Assembly (NCBI GenBank): GCA_045646365.1
Contig: JAZRKP010000084.1
Coordinates: 1 to 64,000 of the forward strand
Source: SIG454 sp045646365
GTDB lineage: Bacteria > Bacillota > Clostridia > Monoglobales > Monoglobaceae
DNA: 64,000 nt
Reading direction: 5' to 3'
Made by a program: the position numbers and the translations under genes. The stretch's first letter is position 1. Every line of letters starts with the position of its first letter. Below, in pieces: positions 1 to 8,596 of this stretch. The notes under the pieces were generated by a model. It searched no databases. It had not been told where the DNA came from and saw nothing but the letters and a program-made list of their open reading frames with translations.

Positions 1-188
1 CGTTCATATTCTTCGTAACCAAGATGTTCGTCAAGCTCAGCTTCCATCATTTCCTGAATGGTTCCGCCAAGGAGATCCTTTAATGCTTCCTGAATATCTG
101 CTGCAGTTTTGATATCATATTCCTGTATCAAATCAGCTATATTATTCTTTTTTCCCTCACTCATTTTTTCTCTTCTTCGTTTTGCCAT
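1..188 (-). CDS. IS256-family (mutator-type) transposase, N-terminal part, cut by window edge
   Basis: The reading frame starts at 188 with Met-Ala-Lys-Arg-Arg-Arg-Glu and stays open to the window edge, giving about 62 residues. Visible hallmarks are an AADIQEALKDLLGGTIQEMM stretch followed by EAELDEHLGYEEYE, which is the conserved beginning of IS256-family transposases. The DDE catalytic domain would lie to the left, outside the window. The IS right end must lie between 189 and about 300, but I could not define its inverted repeat. It marks the left edge as accessory DNA. Identification rests on family resemblance of the N-terminus; whether the element is intact cannot be judged. Confidence 0.85.
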   Translation of the reverse strand, partial: MAKRRREKMSEGKKNNIADLIQEYDIKTAADIQEALKDLLGGTIQEMMEAELDEHLGYEEYE

Positions 189-314
189 AAAAAATTCTTC
201 CTATGATATTTCTATTCTATCATAGAAGGAACCAATTTTACAGACTTTTTTCACACTCTCGTAGATTGATAACGAAGTATCCCTTGTTTTAAACTAACAC
301 GAATATACGAAAAT

Positions 315-337
315 CCCCGATGTAATAAGCATCGGGG
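315..337. terminator. Hairpin terminator between IS and PIN-domain pair
   Basis: Arms CCCCGATG (315-322) and CATCGGGG (330-337) form a perfect 8-bp stem with a 7-nt loop. AAAATTTTT follows on the plus strand and ATTTTCG on the minus strand, so it could end transcripts from either side. It lies 44 bp past the stop of the small gene at 381. Confidence 0.7.
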
Positions 338-380
338 AAAATTTTTAGAGTATAACTTTTTGGAAAATATATAAAGATGT

Positions 381-584
381 TTATTCTTGGTCTGTAATTG
401 ACTCCATTGCTACTTTACTAAGCTCTCTAACGCTCATATCGGCAAATAAGTCTTTTTGCCAGTTTGTGTAATCAAATGGCTCTTTGATGATAAGACTTAT
501 AAATCTTTCAGCATCAACCTTTCCTAATCCATCAAGTAAAATTTTCATACCTTCAGCTCTTACTAAAGTATCATTTCTAATCAT
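381..584 (-). CDS. Small protein paired with PIN-domain gene, candidate antitoxin
   Basis: This 67-residue acidic protein starts with MIRNDTLVRAEGMKIL and is predicted mostly helical. It overlaps the end of the upstream PIN-domain gene by 8 bp, so the two are almost certainly co-transcribed and translationally coupled. The pairing with a PIN ribonuclease-like protein suggests an antitoxin role, but the order is unusual because the antitoxin of VapBC-type modules normally precedes the toxin. I recognise no DNA-binding fold. A non-antitoxin partner function is possible. Confidence 0.6.
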   Translation of the reverse strand: MIRNDTLVRAEGMKILLDGLGKVDAERFISLIIKEPFDYTNWQKDLFADMSVRELSKVAMESITDQE

Positions 585-1017
585 ATAATTCTACCTCCGT
601 TTCTCTGATAAAATCAATTGGATTTAAAACTTTAATAATATCAATGTTTTTCTTTAATATTCCTATATCTGTAGTTAAAAAATAGTCACATTTTGCTTCA
701 GTAACACATGCAATATGGATAGCATCTTTAACCTTTAACTCCTTAGATAAAAGAGATTCTGCAGTTTTTAGGATATTTTCAGTCTCAAAAATATGAGTAT
801 CCGCTATATCTTTCCACTTAATAATTGACTCTCTACGAATCAAAAATGGATTTTGACTATTTTCATACTCAAGCATATACGACCACACAAGAGAATGTAC
901 ACCATTATATATCATATTTTGAACAGCAAGTTTTGCTTGTGTTTCAAGTTGTATTTTCAATTGTGTCTGTACATCAAAAGGTCTGTTAAAACAACAATTG
1001 TCCAAATATAGTTTCAT
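577..1017 (-). CDS. PIN-domain protein (VapC-like ribonuclease)
   Basis: The protein has 146 residues from the ATG at 1017. An upstream in-frame ATG pair at 1035 is rejected because GGAAGGG lies just before ATGAAA. The N-terminus KLYLDNCCFNRPFD is typical of a PIN subgroup. The acidic residues expected for metal binding are present: Asp6, Glu50, Asp98 (in KDAIH) and Asp117 (in TTD). PIN proteins usually act as Mg-dependent RNases and many are toxins. The next gene overlaps by 8 bp. The complete acidic set suggests the enzyme is active. Its location beside an IS element and a dispersed repeat fits a mobile accessory module. Confidence 0.75.
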   Translation of the reverse strand: MKLYLDNCCFNRPFDVQTQLKIQLETQAKLAVQNMIYNGVHSLVWSYMLEYENSQNPFLIRRESIIKWKDIADTHIFETENILKTAESLLSKELKVKDAIHIACVTEAKCDYFLTTDIGILKKNIDIIKVLNPIDFIRETEVELYD

Positions 1018-1035
1018 TGTAAACCCTTCCATCAT

Positions 1036-1559
1036 TATGCAATATACAATTAATATATCTAATTTATCATACTTTTATTATATTTCAACTTCAAAAAAAA
1101 GTCAATACAAATTAAAAGTAAATTTGCCATTCACGTGAGAAGTCCTAATCATATGCTTAATCTTTGTAAAATTACTTATGACGTGAAATCTGCTCGCTAC
1201 GGGTCACCTCCACCAGCGAATCCCACGTCCGGGATAAAATTATAAAAGGGACATATAGCAAGGATATCCTTTGCCATATGTCCCTTTTACTTGTGTTAGC
1301 TTCAGTAGAGTCGTCATTCAAACTTTGCAAAAATCGTTAAAATTAAACAACATCTTCTTCCATTAAATTTATGTATTCTGCAAACTTACGACAGTTTTCC
1401 TTTAATAGGCTTTGTTAGTTTTAATTCTAGTTAAAGACACGAAAATATACACTCAGTTTTTGAAAAAATGTTTTATTATCGAAACAAATTTAAAGTTTCT
1501 TGTAATTTTTGCGGCCAAACAATTGAGAAAAACAATGCGATGTAGTTTTCGGACAAGCA
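1036..1559. other. Gene-free stretch holding repeat copy A
   Basis: No gene can be supported in these 524 bases. The middle is repeat copy A, listed separately, with its hairpin. The part from 1403 to 1559 is AT-rich and lies downstream of the last gene of operon 1. I see no classic terminator there; the repeat hairpin at 1244-1288 is the nearest strong stem for stopping the operon transcript. Confidence 0.6.
1167..1402 (-). repeat. Dispersed repeat, copy A (3' gene tail plus terminator hairpin)
   Basis: Read on the minus strand, the unit holds a coding tail ending KFAEYINLMEEDVV and a stop, about 60 nt of spacer, a strong hairpin with arms around GGGACATAT (1244-1288) followed by TTTTATAATTTTA, and about 75 nt ending near GTGAAATCTGCTCGC on the plus strand. 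Copies occur at 28390-28635 (B), 40351-40493 (C, no coding tail) and 33554-33637 (D, coding tail only). Here the frame opens just 22-24 residues before the stop, so the copy is a decayed fragment. It resembles the 3' end of a mobile gene with its terminator. Confidence 0.7.
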
Positions 1560-3176
1560 CTACTCTCTGTAAAACCCACTATGATGACTACTGTTCAGCT
1601 TTTCTTCAACTGCTGCAAATTCTGAACTTAAGTATCTCCTATAACTTTTCATAAATTCGTTATAGTCATCTGCAACCTCTGCTTCAGGGTATACAATGGT
1701 TATTTCCGAATTCCTAAAAACTATAGTATCAAGAAAATCTGCAAGAGATAATTCTTTTGCCTTCCCGACATAGGCGGCAAGAACAGCAATTCCCCATGCA
1801 CCGCCCTCTCCTGCAACAGTGTTAACTGCAACAGGAGTGTTTATAGCCGCAGAAAGAATGTTTTGCGCAACGCCTTTTGTCTTAAAAATTCCACCATGTC
1901 CTGTTATCATATCCAAAGATATATTTTCATATTCTTTCAAAAGGTCAAGTCCCAACTTAAGTGCACCAAATGATGTGTAAATCTGAACACGCATAAAATT
2001 AGCAAGATTAAACTTCGCATTTGGAGCGTGTAAAAACAACGGGCATCCTTTAGAAAGATTCAGCAAATGTTCTCCTGAGTGGAATCCATATGCCACAAGT
2101 CCTCCGCAGTCAAAATCACCCTGATTTGATTTTCTGAATAAAACATCATACAGTTCATTTGTATTTACATCTACACCAAACTCCACTAAAACTTCTCCAA
2201 ATAAGCTCGTCCATGAGTTAAGCTCCGTGGTACAGTTATTAGAATGTACCATTGCGGTAACACTTCCATCAGGAGTGTGTATTATATCAAATTGCTCATA
2301 TACTTTAGACAATTCCTTTTCCAGTACAATCATCGCAAATGCAGAAGTTCCTGCCGAGATATTTCCTGTTTTTTGCCTAATACTGTTTGTCGCAACCATC
2401 CCTGTTCCTCCATCACCTTCGGGTGGACAAAAAACAGCTCCGGGTTCAAGATTTCCTGATACGTCGATAAGAGCAGCACCTTTTTCAGTTAATGTCCCCG
2501 CACACTCTCCTGCACTCATGACTTTTGGCAGAATTTCCTCAACCAAGAATGAATATCCATTTTCTTTTAACATACCATTGAATTTCAGCGTCATTTCTTT
2601 GTTAAAGTCATGTGTTTTCGGATCAATGGGAAACATTCCCGAGGCGTCACATATACCGAGAACCTTTTCTCCTGTCAAAAGATAGTGAATATACCCCGAA
2701 AGGGTTGTTAGATAACATATATCATTCAGATGTTTTTCTTTATTCCAAACAGCACGACAAAGCAATGCGACACTCCATCTTTGAGGGATATTAAAGTTAA
2801 AAAGTTCTGTAAGATACGCGGCTTCTTTTTCAGTTACATTATTGCGCCATGTAAGAAACGGGGCAATAATATTATCATCTTTATCAAGGGCAATATATCC
2901 ATGCATCATTCCGCTTATACCGAAACCTTTTACCTTTTTAATTACTGCACCATATTGGCTTTTTACATTCTGTAACAGTTCTGAATAACAATCTTGCAAA
3001 CCATTAAGAATTTGTTCGGGCGTATATATCCATAAACCATTTTCGTATTTATTTTCCCACGATTTTCCTCCACTTGCCAACACCATGCCGTCAGCATCAG
3101 TCATAACTGCTTTTATTCTTGTTGAGCCAAACTCTATGCCGATATATATATTTCCTTGTTCAATTAAATTCTTCAT
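1560..3176 (-). CDS. FGGY-family carbohydrate kinase
   Basis: This 538-residue protein has the two-domain actin-like fold of FGGY sugar kinases, which phosphorylate a sugar or polyol with ATP in the cytoplasm. The N-terminal phosphate-binding segment is IGIEFGSTRIKAV (about residues 12-24), and a second glycine-rich segment with GNISAGTSAF lies in the middle. It is a little longer than the usual 480-510 residues. GGGGGCG precedes the ATG. It is the last gene of operon 1, 61 bp after the aldolase gene, so it probably phosphorylates a monosaccharide released by the upstream glycosidases. The substrate cannot be read from sequence; xylulo-, fuculo- and rhamnulokinase-like roles all remain possible. 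Confidence 0.85.
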   Translation of the reverse strand: MKNLIEQGNIYIGIEFGSTRIKAVMTDADGMVLASGGKSWENKYENGLWIYTPEQILNGLQDCYSELLQNVKSQYGAVIKKVKGFGISGMMHGYIALDKDDNIIAPFLTWRNNVTEKEAAYLTELFNFNIPQRWSVALLCRAVWNKEKHLNDICYLTTLSGYIHYLLTGEKVLGICDASGMFPIDPKTHDFNKEMTLKFNGMLKENGYSFLVEEILPKVMSAGECAGTLTEKGAALIDVSGNLEPGAVFCPPEGDGGTGMVATNSIRQKTGNISAGTSAFAMIVLEKELSKVYEQFDIIHTPDGSVTAMVHSNNCTTELNSWTSLFGEVLVEFGVDVNTNELYDVLFRKSNQGDFDCGGLVAYGFHSGEHLLNLSKGCPLFLHAPNAKFNLANFMRVQIYTSFGALKLGLDLLKEYENISLDMITGHGGIFKTKGVAQNILSAAINTPVAVNTVAGEGGAWGIAVLAAYVGKAKELSLADFLDTIVFRNSEITIVYPEAEVADDYNEFMKSYRRYLSSEFAAVEEKLNSSHHSGFYRE

Positions 3177-3237
3177 ACAGCGCCCCCATTTTATTTACTG
3201 TACAGCCTTGATATGCACCAAGCATCTTTTAAAAATA

Positions 3238-4161
3238 TTACAGCAGTTTTTCAAAATAATCTGTCGCAAGTTTCATTTGTTTCATGCAATCTTTCGCATA
3301 ATCTGTCATCTCTTCGCTCTTGCGATTGCGCGCAATATTCTCTGTTGTAATACCACACAAATTCATATGATATTTTGCCGTAAGCGGATACGGTAAACCG
3401 CCTTCGGTAAAGCCAAATGTTCCGAGAACAGATTGAATGAGTTCTGCTTTTTCAGGCTCTTTTTCATAATTCTCACCAAGCCAAGCATAAAGCCTCGGAT
3501 GATAATTGCACATAATACCACAATAACCATTTCCACCGCACTTCATACTTTCAAGCAAGGTCTGACAGTTTGCGTTTAAAAGCTTGAAGTTACTCCCCTC
3601 AAGCTGCTCGCAACGCTGTTTAATCACTTCTGCATCGCAACAGGTATCCTTCATATAATAAAATCTTCCTGTTGACAAGCACCAGTCCAGAATTTTGGGA
3701 GTAACAAGCCTTTTATAAGGATACGGACATTCATAAAATCCAAGTTTTGCATCCTTTGGAAGGAGTTTAAGAAGCTTTTCCGCATTTTCTATAAATACAT
3801 CGTCGCCTTCATTATGAATATCAAGACGGTTAGTGATCAATATCAAAGCATCCGTTCCCGACTCGTATATAGCGTTCAGTTCTTTCGCTTGTTCCTCAAT
3901 GGCGTCTGATGTGTGACCTGATGAAACTACCACAAATCTTTTTCCGCTCTTTTTTTCAAGTTCTTTTGCACGGTCATATACCACCTTATTAAGTTTCACT
4001 TTTTCTTCTGTGGATAAGTAAAAAATCTCGCTGGACTGGCAAACTGCAAATATTCCCGTTAATCCGTTCTCAAAATACCAGTCAACATATTTTTCCGCAG
4101 TTTGATAGTCTACACTTCCATCCGCTTTATACGGTGTTATCATTGTTGTAAAAATTTCCAT
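3238..4161 (-). CDS. DapA/NanA-superfamily class I aldolase
   Basis: This 307-residue TIM-barrel protein belongs to the dihydrodipicolinate synthase/N-acetylneuraminate lyase superfamily, whose members form a Schiff base with a pyruvate-type substrate. The Schiff-base lysine is Lys171 in FYYMKDTCCD and the catalytic tyrosine is Tyr143 in GFYECPYPY, both at the expected spacing. The usual GxxGE segment appears altered as CQSSEIFYLSTEE near residue 41. It sits between a sialidase-fold gene and a sugar kinase, so a role in cleaving a keto-deoxy sugar or sialic-acid-like acid is plausible. Neighbouring genes give no sign of lysine synthesis. Substrate is inferred only. Confidence 0.85.
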   Translation of the reverse strand: MEIFTTMITPYKADGSVDYQTAEKYVDWYFENGLTGIFAVCQSSEIFYLSTEEKVKLNKVVYDRAKELEKKSGKRFVVVSSGHTSDAIEEQAKELNAIYESGTDALILITNRLDIHNEGDDVFIENAEKLLKLLPKDAKLGFYECPYPYKRLVTPKILDWCLSTGRFYYMKDTCCDAEVIKQRCEQLEGSNFKLLNANCQTLLESMKCGGNGYCGIMCNYHPRLYAWLGENYEKEPEKAELIQSVLGTFGFTEGGLPYPLTAKYHMNLCGITTENIARNRKSEEMTDYAKDCMKQMKLATDYFEKLL

Positions 4162-4189
4162 CTTTCCATTCCTTTCCGTCTATTCTTTT

Positions 4190-5632
4190 TTAATATCTGT
4201 ATTTATCATTTATATCTTTGAATCTGTGAAAGGTTATGGCGTTGGCGTTATGGAAGTTATCTGCACCATTTATGGCAGTTCTTACAACTGCAGCTATTTC
4301 GTTATCTTCAAGAAGATAAGTTGCATACTGAACTCCACACTTCCACGCATCTTCCTCCCAACCAATATCTTCAAAATTCAGCAAATCTCTTTCAATTTGC
4401 CACTTATATAAATCCTTTGAGCTTGCCAAACTCAAGACATTTCTCTGCCAAATCTGGTCGGTAGTCATTCTATTTAAAAGCGCCACATATCTTTCTGCAT
4501 TTTCATCATACTGAATAAAGAACTTATGCAATGCTCCATTAAATAAAATTGCCTGCTCAAACTCAATTTTTGCTTCAGGATTATTTCCATCTATATTAAA
4601 TACAAATGCACGGATATTAGCAGGATTTGTTATTGGAGTATCAAACCTGTGCGAATTGCATCTTGCAAGCATTTTAAGCTTTCCGTCAGGTGCAACAACA
4701 AGATTTCCCTCTTCCATCATAACAGCATTCCATTTAGGAACAACATTTTCCCACATCTCGTCATAGGGCTGTTCTTCCGATACAGTCCAGTTTTCAGGGT
4801 CTTTTATATTCCCACTTAAATTTACACTGATTGTACCTAATGCCGAATCATTTCCGTCAAAAGTGCTTGCTAAAAACCACAGTCTGCCATTATGCTCAAC
4901 AACAGGAGTTGGTGCTGTTCTGAACCTTTTAACACCTTCTTTTTTCGCGATTATTATTGGTTCGCTCCAGCTTATAGCATCATCTATTGAAAAATATAAT
5001 ACAATGTCTCCGCCACCTGAGCTTATCTGATTTACACCCATTATGTATAAAATCCCGTCTCTTGTAAACATTGTTCCCCATGTGCAATGCTCAATTTCAG
5101 AAATATAACTCCAGTTTTCGCCAAAATCCTTTGAGATAAAAAATTTACATAAGGTTTCGTGTCCCATTCCGCCGTGTCCGAATATATCGTGCGAAGCTAT
5201 ATACGAACCATTATCAAGCTTTACTATATGGGGAGAGCCTATAAATTCACCCGAACGCATATATGTCAAATCATCGGGATGAATATAATCTATAACCTTT
5301 CCGGGGAAGAAACCGCACCTTAAAAGTCTTGGAGTTGACCTTGCAATCTCTTCTTTATTTTTATCATACAAAACACTCTCTGCAACATAGTCGACATCAA
5401 CTAAAAGTCTTGTAGCTTTAAATGTATTAACAGAACAATACTCCATTTTTTCATAAGCTACTTCGCCTGTTCCAAGCTCCTTGACAACAAGCTTAACATA
5501 GCTTGCTTTAGGTTCATTTTTGCGATACTCAATTTCCGCCCCACCTAAAAATGGTGCGATTCTTACGATTTTAACTTTTGAGTTCTCGCCTATTTTTTCT
5601 TCTATAGTTGTATTATTTTCTATATAAGCCAT
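4190..5632 (-). CDS. Sialidase-fold (BNR/Asp-box) glycosidase-like protein, cytoplasmic
   Basis: The 480-residue protein has no signal peptide. A short N-terminal beta region of about 110 residues precedes a beta-propeller. One good Asp-box, SKDFGENW, and a degenerate one, SIDDAISW, are visible in the first half. These place it in the sialidase-like superfamily, but I cannot find the full arginine triad of true GH33 sialidases, so the sugar cleaved is unknown. GAGAGG precedes the start. It follows the GH63-like gene by 91 bp. With the aldolase downstream, acidic-sugar release inside the cell is possible but unproven. Confidence 0.65.
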   Translation of the reverse strand: MAYIENNTTIEEKIGENSKVKIVRIAPFLGGAEIEYRKNEPKASYVKLVVKELGTGEVAYEKMEYCSVNTFKATRLLVDVDYVAESVLYDKNKEEIARSTPRLLRCGFFPGKVIDYIHPDDLTYMRSGEFIGSPHIVKLDNGSYIASHDIFGHGGMGHETLCKFFISKDFGENWSYISEIEHCTWGTMFTRDGILYIMGVNQISSGGGDIVLYFSIDDAISWSEPIIIAKKEGVKRFRTAPTPVVEHNGRLWFLASTFDGNDSALGTISVNLSGNIKDPENWTVSEEQPYDEMWENVVPKWNAVMMEEGNLVVAPDGKLKMLARCNSHRFDTPITNPANIRAFVFNIDGNNPEAKIEFEQAILFNGALHKFFIQYDENAERYVALLNRMTTDQIWQRNVLSLASSKDLYKWQIERDLLNFEDIGWEEDAWKCGVQYATYLLEDNEIAAVVRTAINGADNFHNANAITFHRFKDINDKYRY

Positions 5633-5723
5633 ATTTTTCTGCCTCTCTTTATATAAATTTAAATTGATACACTATGAGTCTGCTAAAAATAACATTTGCA
5701 TATTTCCGGCTTCTATAATCATT

Positions 5724-6923
5724 TTAATTTAAACCCAATCTTTTCACAGCGTAAATATAAATAAGCATACAGCTTGAATACCACTGCGAACAATCAGATG
5801 TTTTTCCTGTTAAAGGATGAAGCTCCTGACCAAACATTATGTCATTTCCAAATGTCCATTGTCTTATCCATTTTTCAAGAATTTCATCAAAATCATTGTT
5901 TCTTTCGTAGAAATCCATCCACCGTGTGCATCTTAACATCGTAAGTGCCTGAGAATAAAAGCCCCAGGAGTTTCCACTTTTATTCTGCTTAAAGCTTGGA
6001 TCGGACTTTGCCATTGACGGAAATGGATACTCCGTATAAAACTCATCGGGATTTTTCATATGTTTGTCATAAATAATATCAAACTCACCCTGAGTCAACA
6101 GATGTTCAGTAAACACATTTGTTATTGAAATTGACAGATATTTTCTTCTATTCCCGTTTTTATCAACATCATAAAAGAACTCATCTTCTTTATCATAACA
6201 AATTTCATAAAGCTTTTCTTTTATATTTTTAGCTTTTCTACCCCATTTTTCAAAATCTTTCCCAAGAGCTTTTGCCATATCGGAGAGTGCTGTCAATGTT
6301 CCGTAGTATACTGCATTATTATCAGGTGTTATCATCGGCAAAACCTCATCACCATCAGGATAATTTATGGCATTATTATCTTTAGCAGCCCCTTTATATG
6401 TTACGCCTTCCTTCCTGCCTGAGCCATCATGACCTGTGTCGTGTCCGCAAAAGATTTCAACCAAGCCTTTCTCGTTTGGCATTCGATATGTTTCGTACCA
6501 TTTCTCCCATTTACTGCACTTTTCATAAGCCTTTTGCAGAAACTCTTTATCCCCTGACATTTCATAATATTCATAGCAAAGCCTTGTAAATGAAACACAT
6601 TCCTGAATCTGCGAATATCCAAACTCATTCCATTGAGGACCTTTGTTCATATCTATGACATAGCAAGGAAACTGTCCGTTTTCCTTTTGGTTATTCAAAA
6701 ACAGATTAAGTGTATTCTTTGCAATTTCAAGGTATTCGGGAAACATTTTTCCAAAGAAAACAGAATCGTAAGCGTGTTCAAGCCACACCCCCGGATATGT
6801 ATCCGAAATCAGAAAAACAGGCTTTTTGTGTCCCTTGAAACAGTTTATATGTTTATCTTTTATTCGGTTTAATGCAAGATTATAATATTCATTTATTTTC
6901 TCTTTTTCCTGACTTGTAAACAT
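5724..6923 (-). CDS. (alpha/alpha)6-barrel glycoside hydrolase, GH63/MGH1-like
   Basis: This is a 399-residue cytoplasmic protein with no signal peptide. Repeating helical hairpins with aromatic motifs such as DTYPGVWLEHAYDSVFF, PDNNAVYYGTL and GNSWGFYSQAL fit the (alpha/alpha)6 barrel of the GH63/trehalase/MGH1-like group. It ends with a WYSSCMLIYIYAVKR helix as in that group. The gene begins one base after the stop of the beta-helix gene upstream, so translation is probably coupled. It likely trims oligosaccharides taken into the cell. I cannot assign linkage or confirm catalytic acids by eye. Confidence 0.65.
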   Translation of the reverse strand: MFTSQEKEKINEYYNLALNRIKDKHINCFKGHKKPVFLISDTYPGVWLEHAYDSVFFGKMFPEYLEIAKNTLNLFLNNQKENGQFPCYVIDMNKGPQWNEFGYSQIQECVSFTRLCYEYYEMSGDKEFLQKAYEKCSKWEKWYETYRMPNEKGLVEIFCGHDTGHDGSGRKEGVTYKGAAKDNNAINYPDGDEVLPMITPDNNAVYYGTLTALSDMAKALGKDFEKWGRKAKNIKEKLYEICYDKEDEFFYDVDKNGNRRKYLSISITNVFTEHLLTQGEFDIIYDKHMKNPDEFYTEYPFPSMAKSDPSFKQNKSGNSWGFYSQALTMLRCTRWMDFYERNNDFDEILEKWIRQWTFGNDIMFGQELHPLTGKTSDCSQWYSSCMLIYIYAVKRLGLN

Positions 6924-6924
6924 T

Positions 6925-8529
6925 TTATCCCTCTCTGATATTTCCGCAGTTTTTAAATATTTTTACATCACAACTGTTATTCAGCTTATTATTCATAAAC
7001 TCAACCTTTTCAATATTGTCTGCATATATAAGCGGAGCATTACAATCCTTAAATTCGTTAGCAGTTATGCTTATATACTTGTGATAATAATCGTCTTCGT
7101 TAAATTCTTCTCTTGGCTTAACCTCAATAACATGGCTCCCCCAGTTAGGACTGCTTGCATATTTGCAGTTTTCAAAGATATTTTCTTTAATTACAACATC
7201 CGTTGTTCCGCCCGACTCAAACCATTTTGAGCCATCGCTTTCAAACAGGATTGCAACTCCCGGTGTGTTGAAATAGTTATTCTTAATTTCAACTTTACCT
7301 TTTGCCGCAATAAGCATTCCTCTTGCACGGTTGTTTATAACTTTATTATTTTCAAAAACCAAATCACAACTCCATGTCAAATCCTCAACATCATCCCCGA
7401 TATTTATATTTTCTGTTCCGCCTTCTATATAAAGCTTGGTATAGTTTAAGTTAACAACTTCAACATCTGCAATTTTATATTGACCGTTTGGAATCAATGT
7501 TTTTGGATTGAGAACTGCAATTTCATCGCCTTTTTCGTAAATATTCAGTCCTTTTGCAGACTTATGCATATATTTTATAACAATATATTCATCGGTTTTA
7601 TCCACAATTCTCGTAAATACGCCATGAACATTAAGCGCATCATCCTGTTGTTCTGAAAATTCACTGTTGGATACCTTAATAATGCCTTTGCAATGAACAA
7701 AATGCGTTGCATCACAATTTAATGAAAACAGCGAATCCTCCTTTGCTTTAACTGTCATATTATCAATAAAAACATTCTCTGTTTTTTGAGCCAGGAGTCC
7801 CATAGCATAGCTTTTATACATTGTTACATTTTCAAGCGAAATATCTTTGCTTTCTGTTATGACAAAATTACAGGCAAACCTCTCTGAACCTCTTGTTATT
7901 AGGTGCATCCCAACAGACAAATTCAATTTTGAATTATACACTCTTATTTTTTTATCGCCTAAATCTTCAAATTTTATTTCAGGATTAAACACTCTGAACT
8001 CGTCCATAGATTCGGAGATAAAACTTTTATCATCTCCAAAACTCCTTATTCCAAAGTAATGAAAAATATCTTCATTGCCACAGGAATCATAATAATATAG
8101 CATATTTTCTTTTATTATATACTTATCATTATTTACAACCCGAATATCAAAAAAGTCATTCTCTTTATTTATTACTTCAGTATCAAGGGTCATAGTTTCA
8201 TCATAATCAACCGAAAGATTTTTGACAATTATGTTTTCCGATTTTTTTACCGCAAACGGGATTATGTTTCCGTGAAAAATAAACTCACTGTTTCCGCCGT
8301 CAATGGTGAAATTCTGCATTTCATTTATAAGGAATGCAACACGATAAATTCCGTATATATCGTGATTTGAAACAGCAAAAACATCCTCAGATGCCATTTC
8401 AGGATAAAAGTCATACACACCTTTATCAAAAACTATGCCATCTTCATTATTCTCTTTGCAATATTTTATAGCGTTATACAGGTTAAAGGAATGGTTATCT
8501 GTTGTGTTAAACTCATTATAATTTATCAT
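6925..8529 (-). CDS. Parallel beta-helix glycosidase, GH110 (alpha-1,3-galactosidase)-like
   Basis: This 534-residue protein has a right-handed beta-helix made of recurring Asn-rich turns. The block NCDATHFVHCKG (about residues 271-282) followed by QQDDALNVHG (294-303) is the signature I associate with GH110 alpha-1,3-galactosidases. Asp273, Asp296 and Asp297 have the spacing of the aspartates proposed to be catalytic in that family. There is no signal peptide, so it would act in the cytoplasm. An AGGAGA site precedes the ATG. A strong hairpin (8549-8589) lies between it and the alkaline phosphatase gene upstream, separating the secreted and cytoplasmic halves of operon 1. Confidence 0.7.
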   Translation of the reverse strand: MINYNEFNTTDNHSFNLYNAIKYCKENNEDGIVFDKGVYDFYPEMASEDVFAVSNHDIYGIYRVAFLINEMQNFTIDGGNSEFIFHGNIIPFAVKKSENIIVKNLSVDYDETMTLDTEVINKENDFFDIRVVNNDKYIIKENMLYYYDSCGNEDIFHYFGIRSFGDDKSFISESMDEFRVFNPEIKFEDLGDKKIRVYNSKLNLSVGMHLITRGSERFACNFVITESKDISLENVTMYKSYAMGLLAQKTENVFIDNMTVKAKEDSLFSLNCDATHFVHCKGIIKVSNSEFSEQQDDALNVHGVFTRIVDKTDEYIVIKYMHKSAKGLNIYEKGDEIAVLNPKTLIPNGQYKIADVEVVNLNYTKLYIEGGTENINIGDDVEDLTWSCDLVFENNKVINNRARGMLIAAKGKVEIKNNYFNTPGVAILFESDGSKWFESGGTTDVVIKENIFENCKYASSPNWGSHVIEVKPREEFNEDDYYHKYISITANEFKDCNAPLIYADNIEKVEFMNNKLNNSCDVKIFKNCGNIREG

Positions 8530-8548
8530 AATAGGTCTCCTGTAAAAT

Positions 8549-8589
8549 ACATATTAGTTCGGCTATAAAATTCAGCCGAACTAATATGT
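8549..8589. terminator. Perfect 16-bp intergenic stem-loop
   Basis: Arms 8549-8564 and 8574-8589 are perfectly complementary with a 9-nt loop. On the plus strand T7 follows; on the minus strand, the coding direction here, ATTTTAC follows. It lies inside the operon between the phosphatase stop and the next ribosome binding site, so partial termination or mRNA 3'-end protection is likely. Confidence 0.7.
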
Positions 8590-8596
8590 GATTTTT

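Noticed and set aside
4190..5632. Assignment as a true GH33 sialidase
   Set aside because: Asp-boxes are visible but the arginine triad and catalytic Tyr/Glu arrangement could not be confirmed, and the protein is not secreted.
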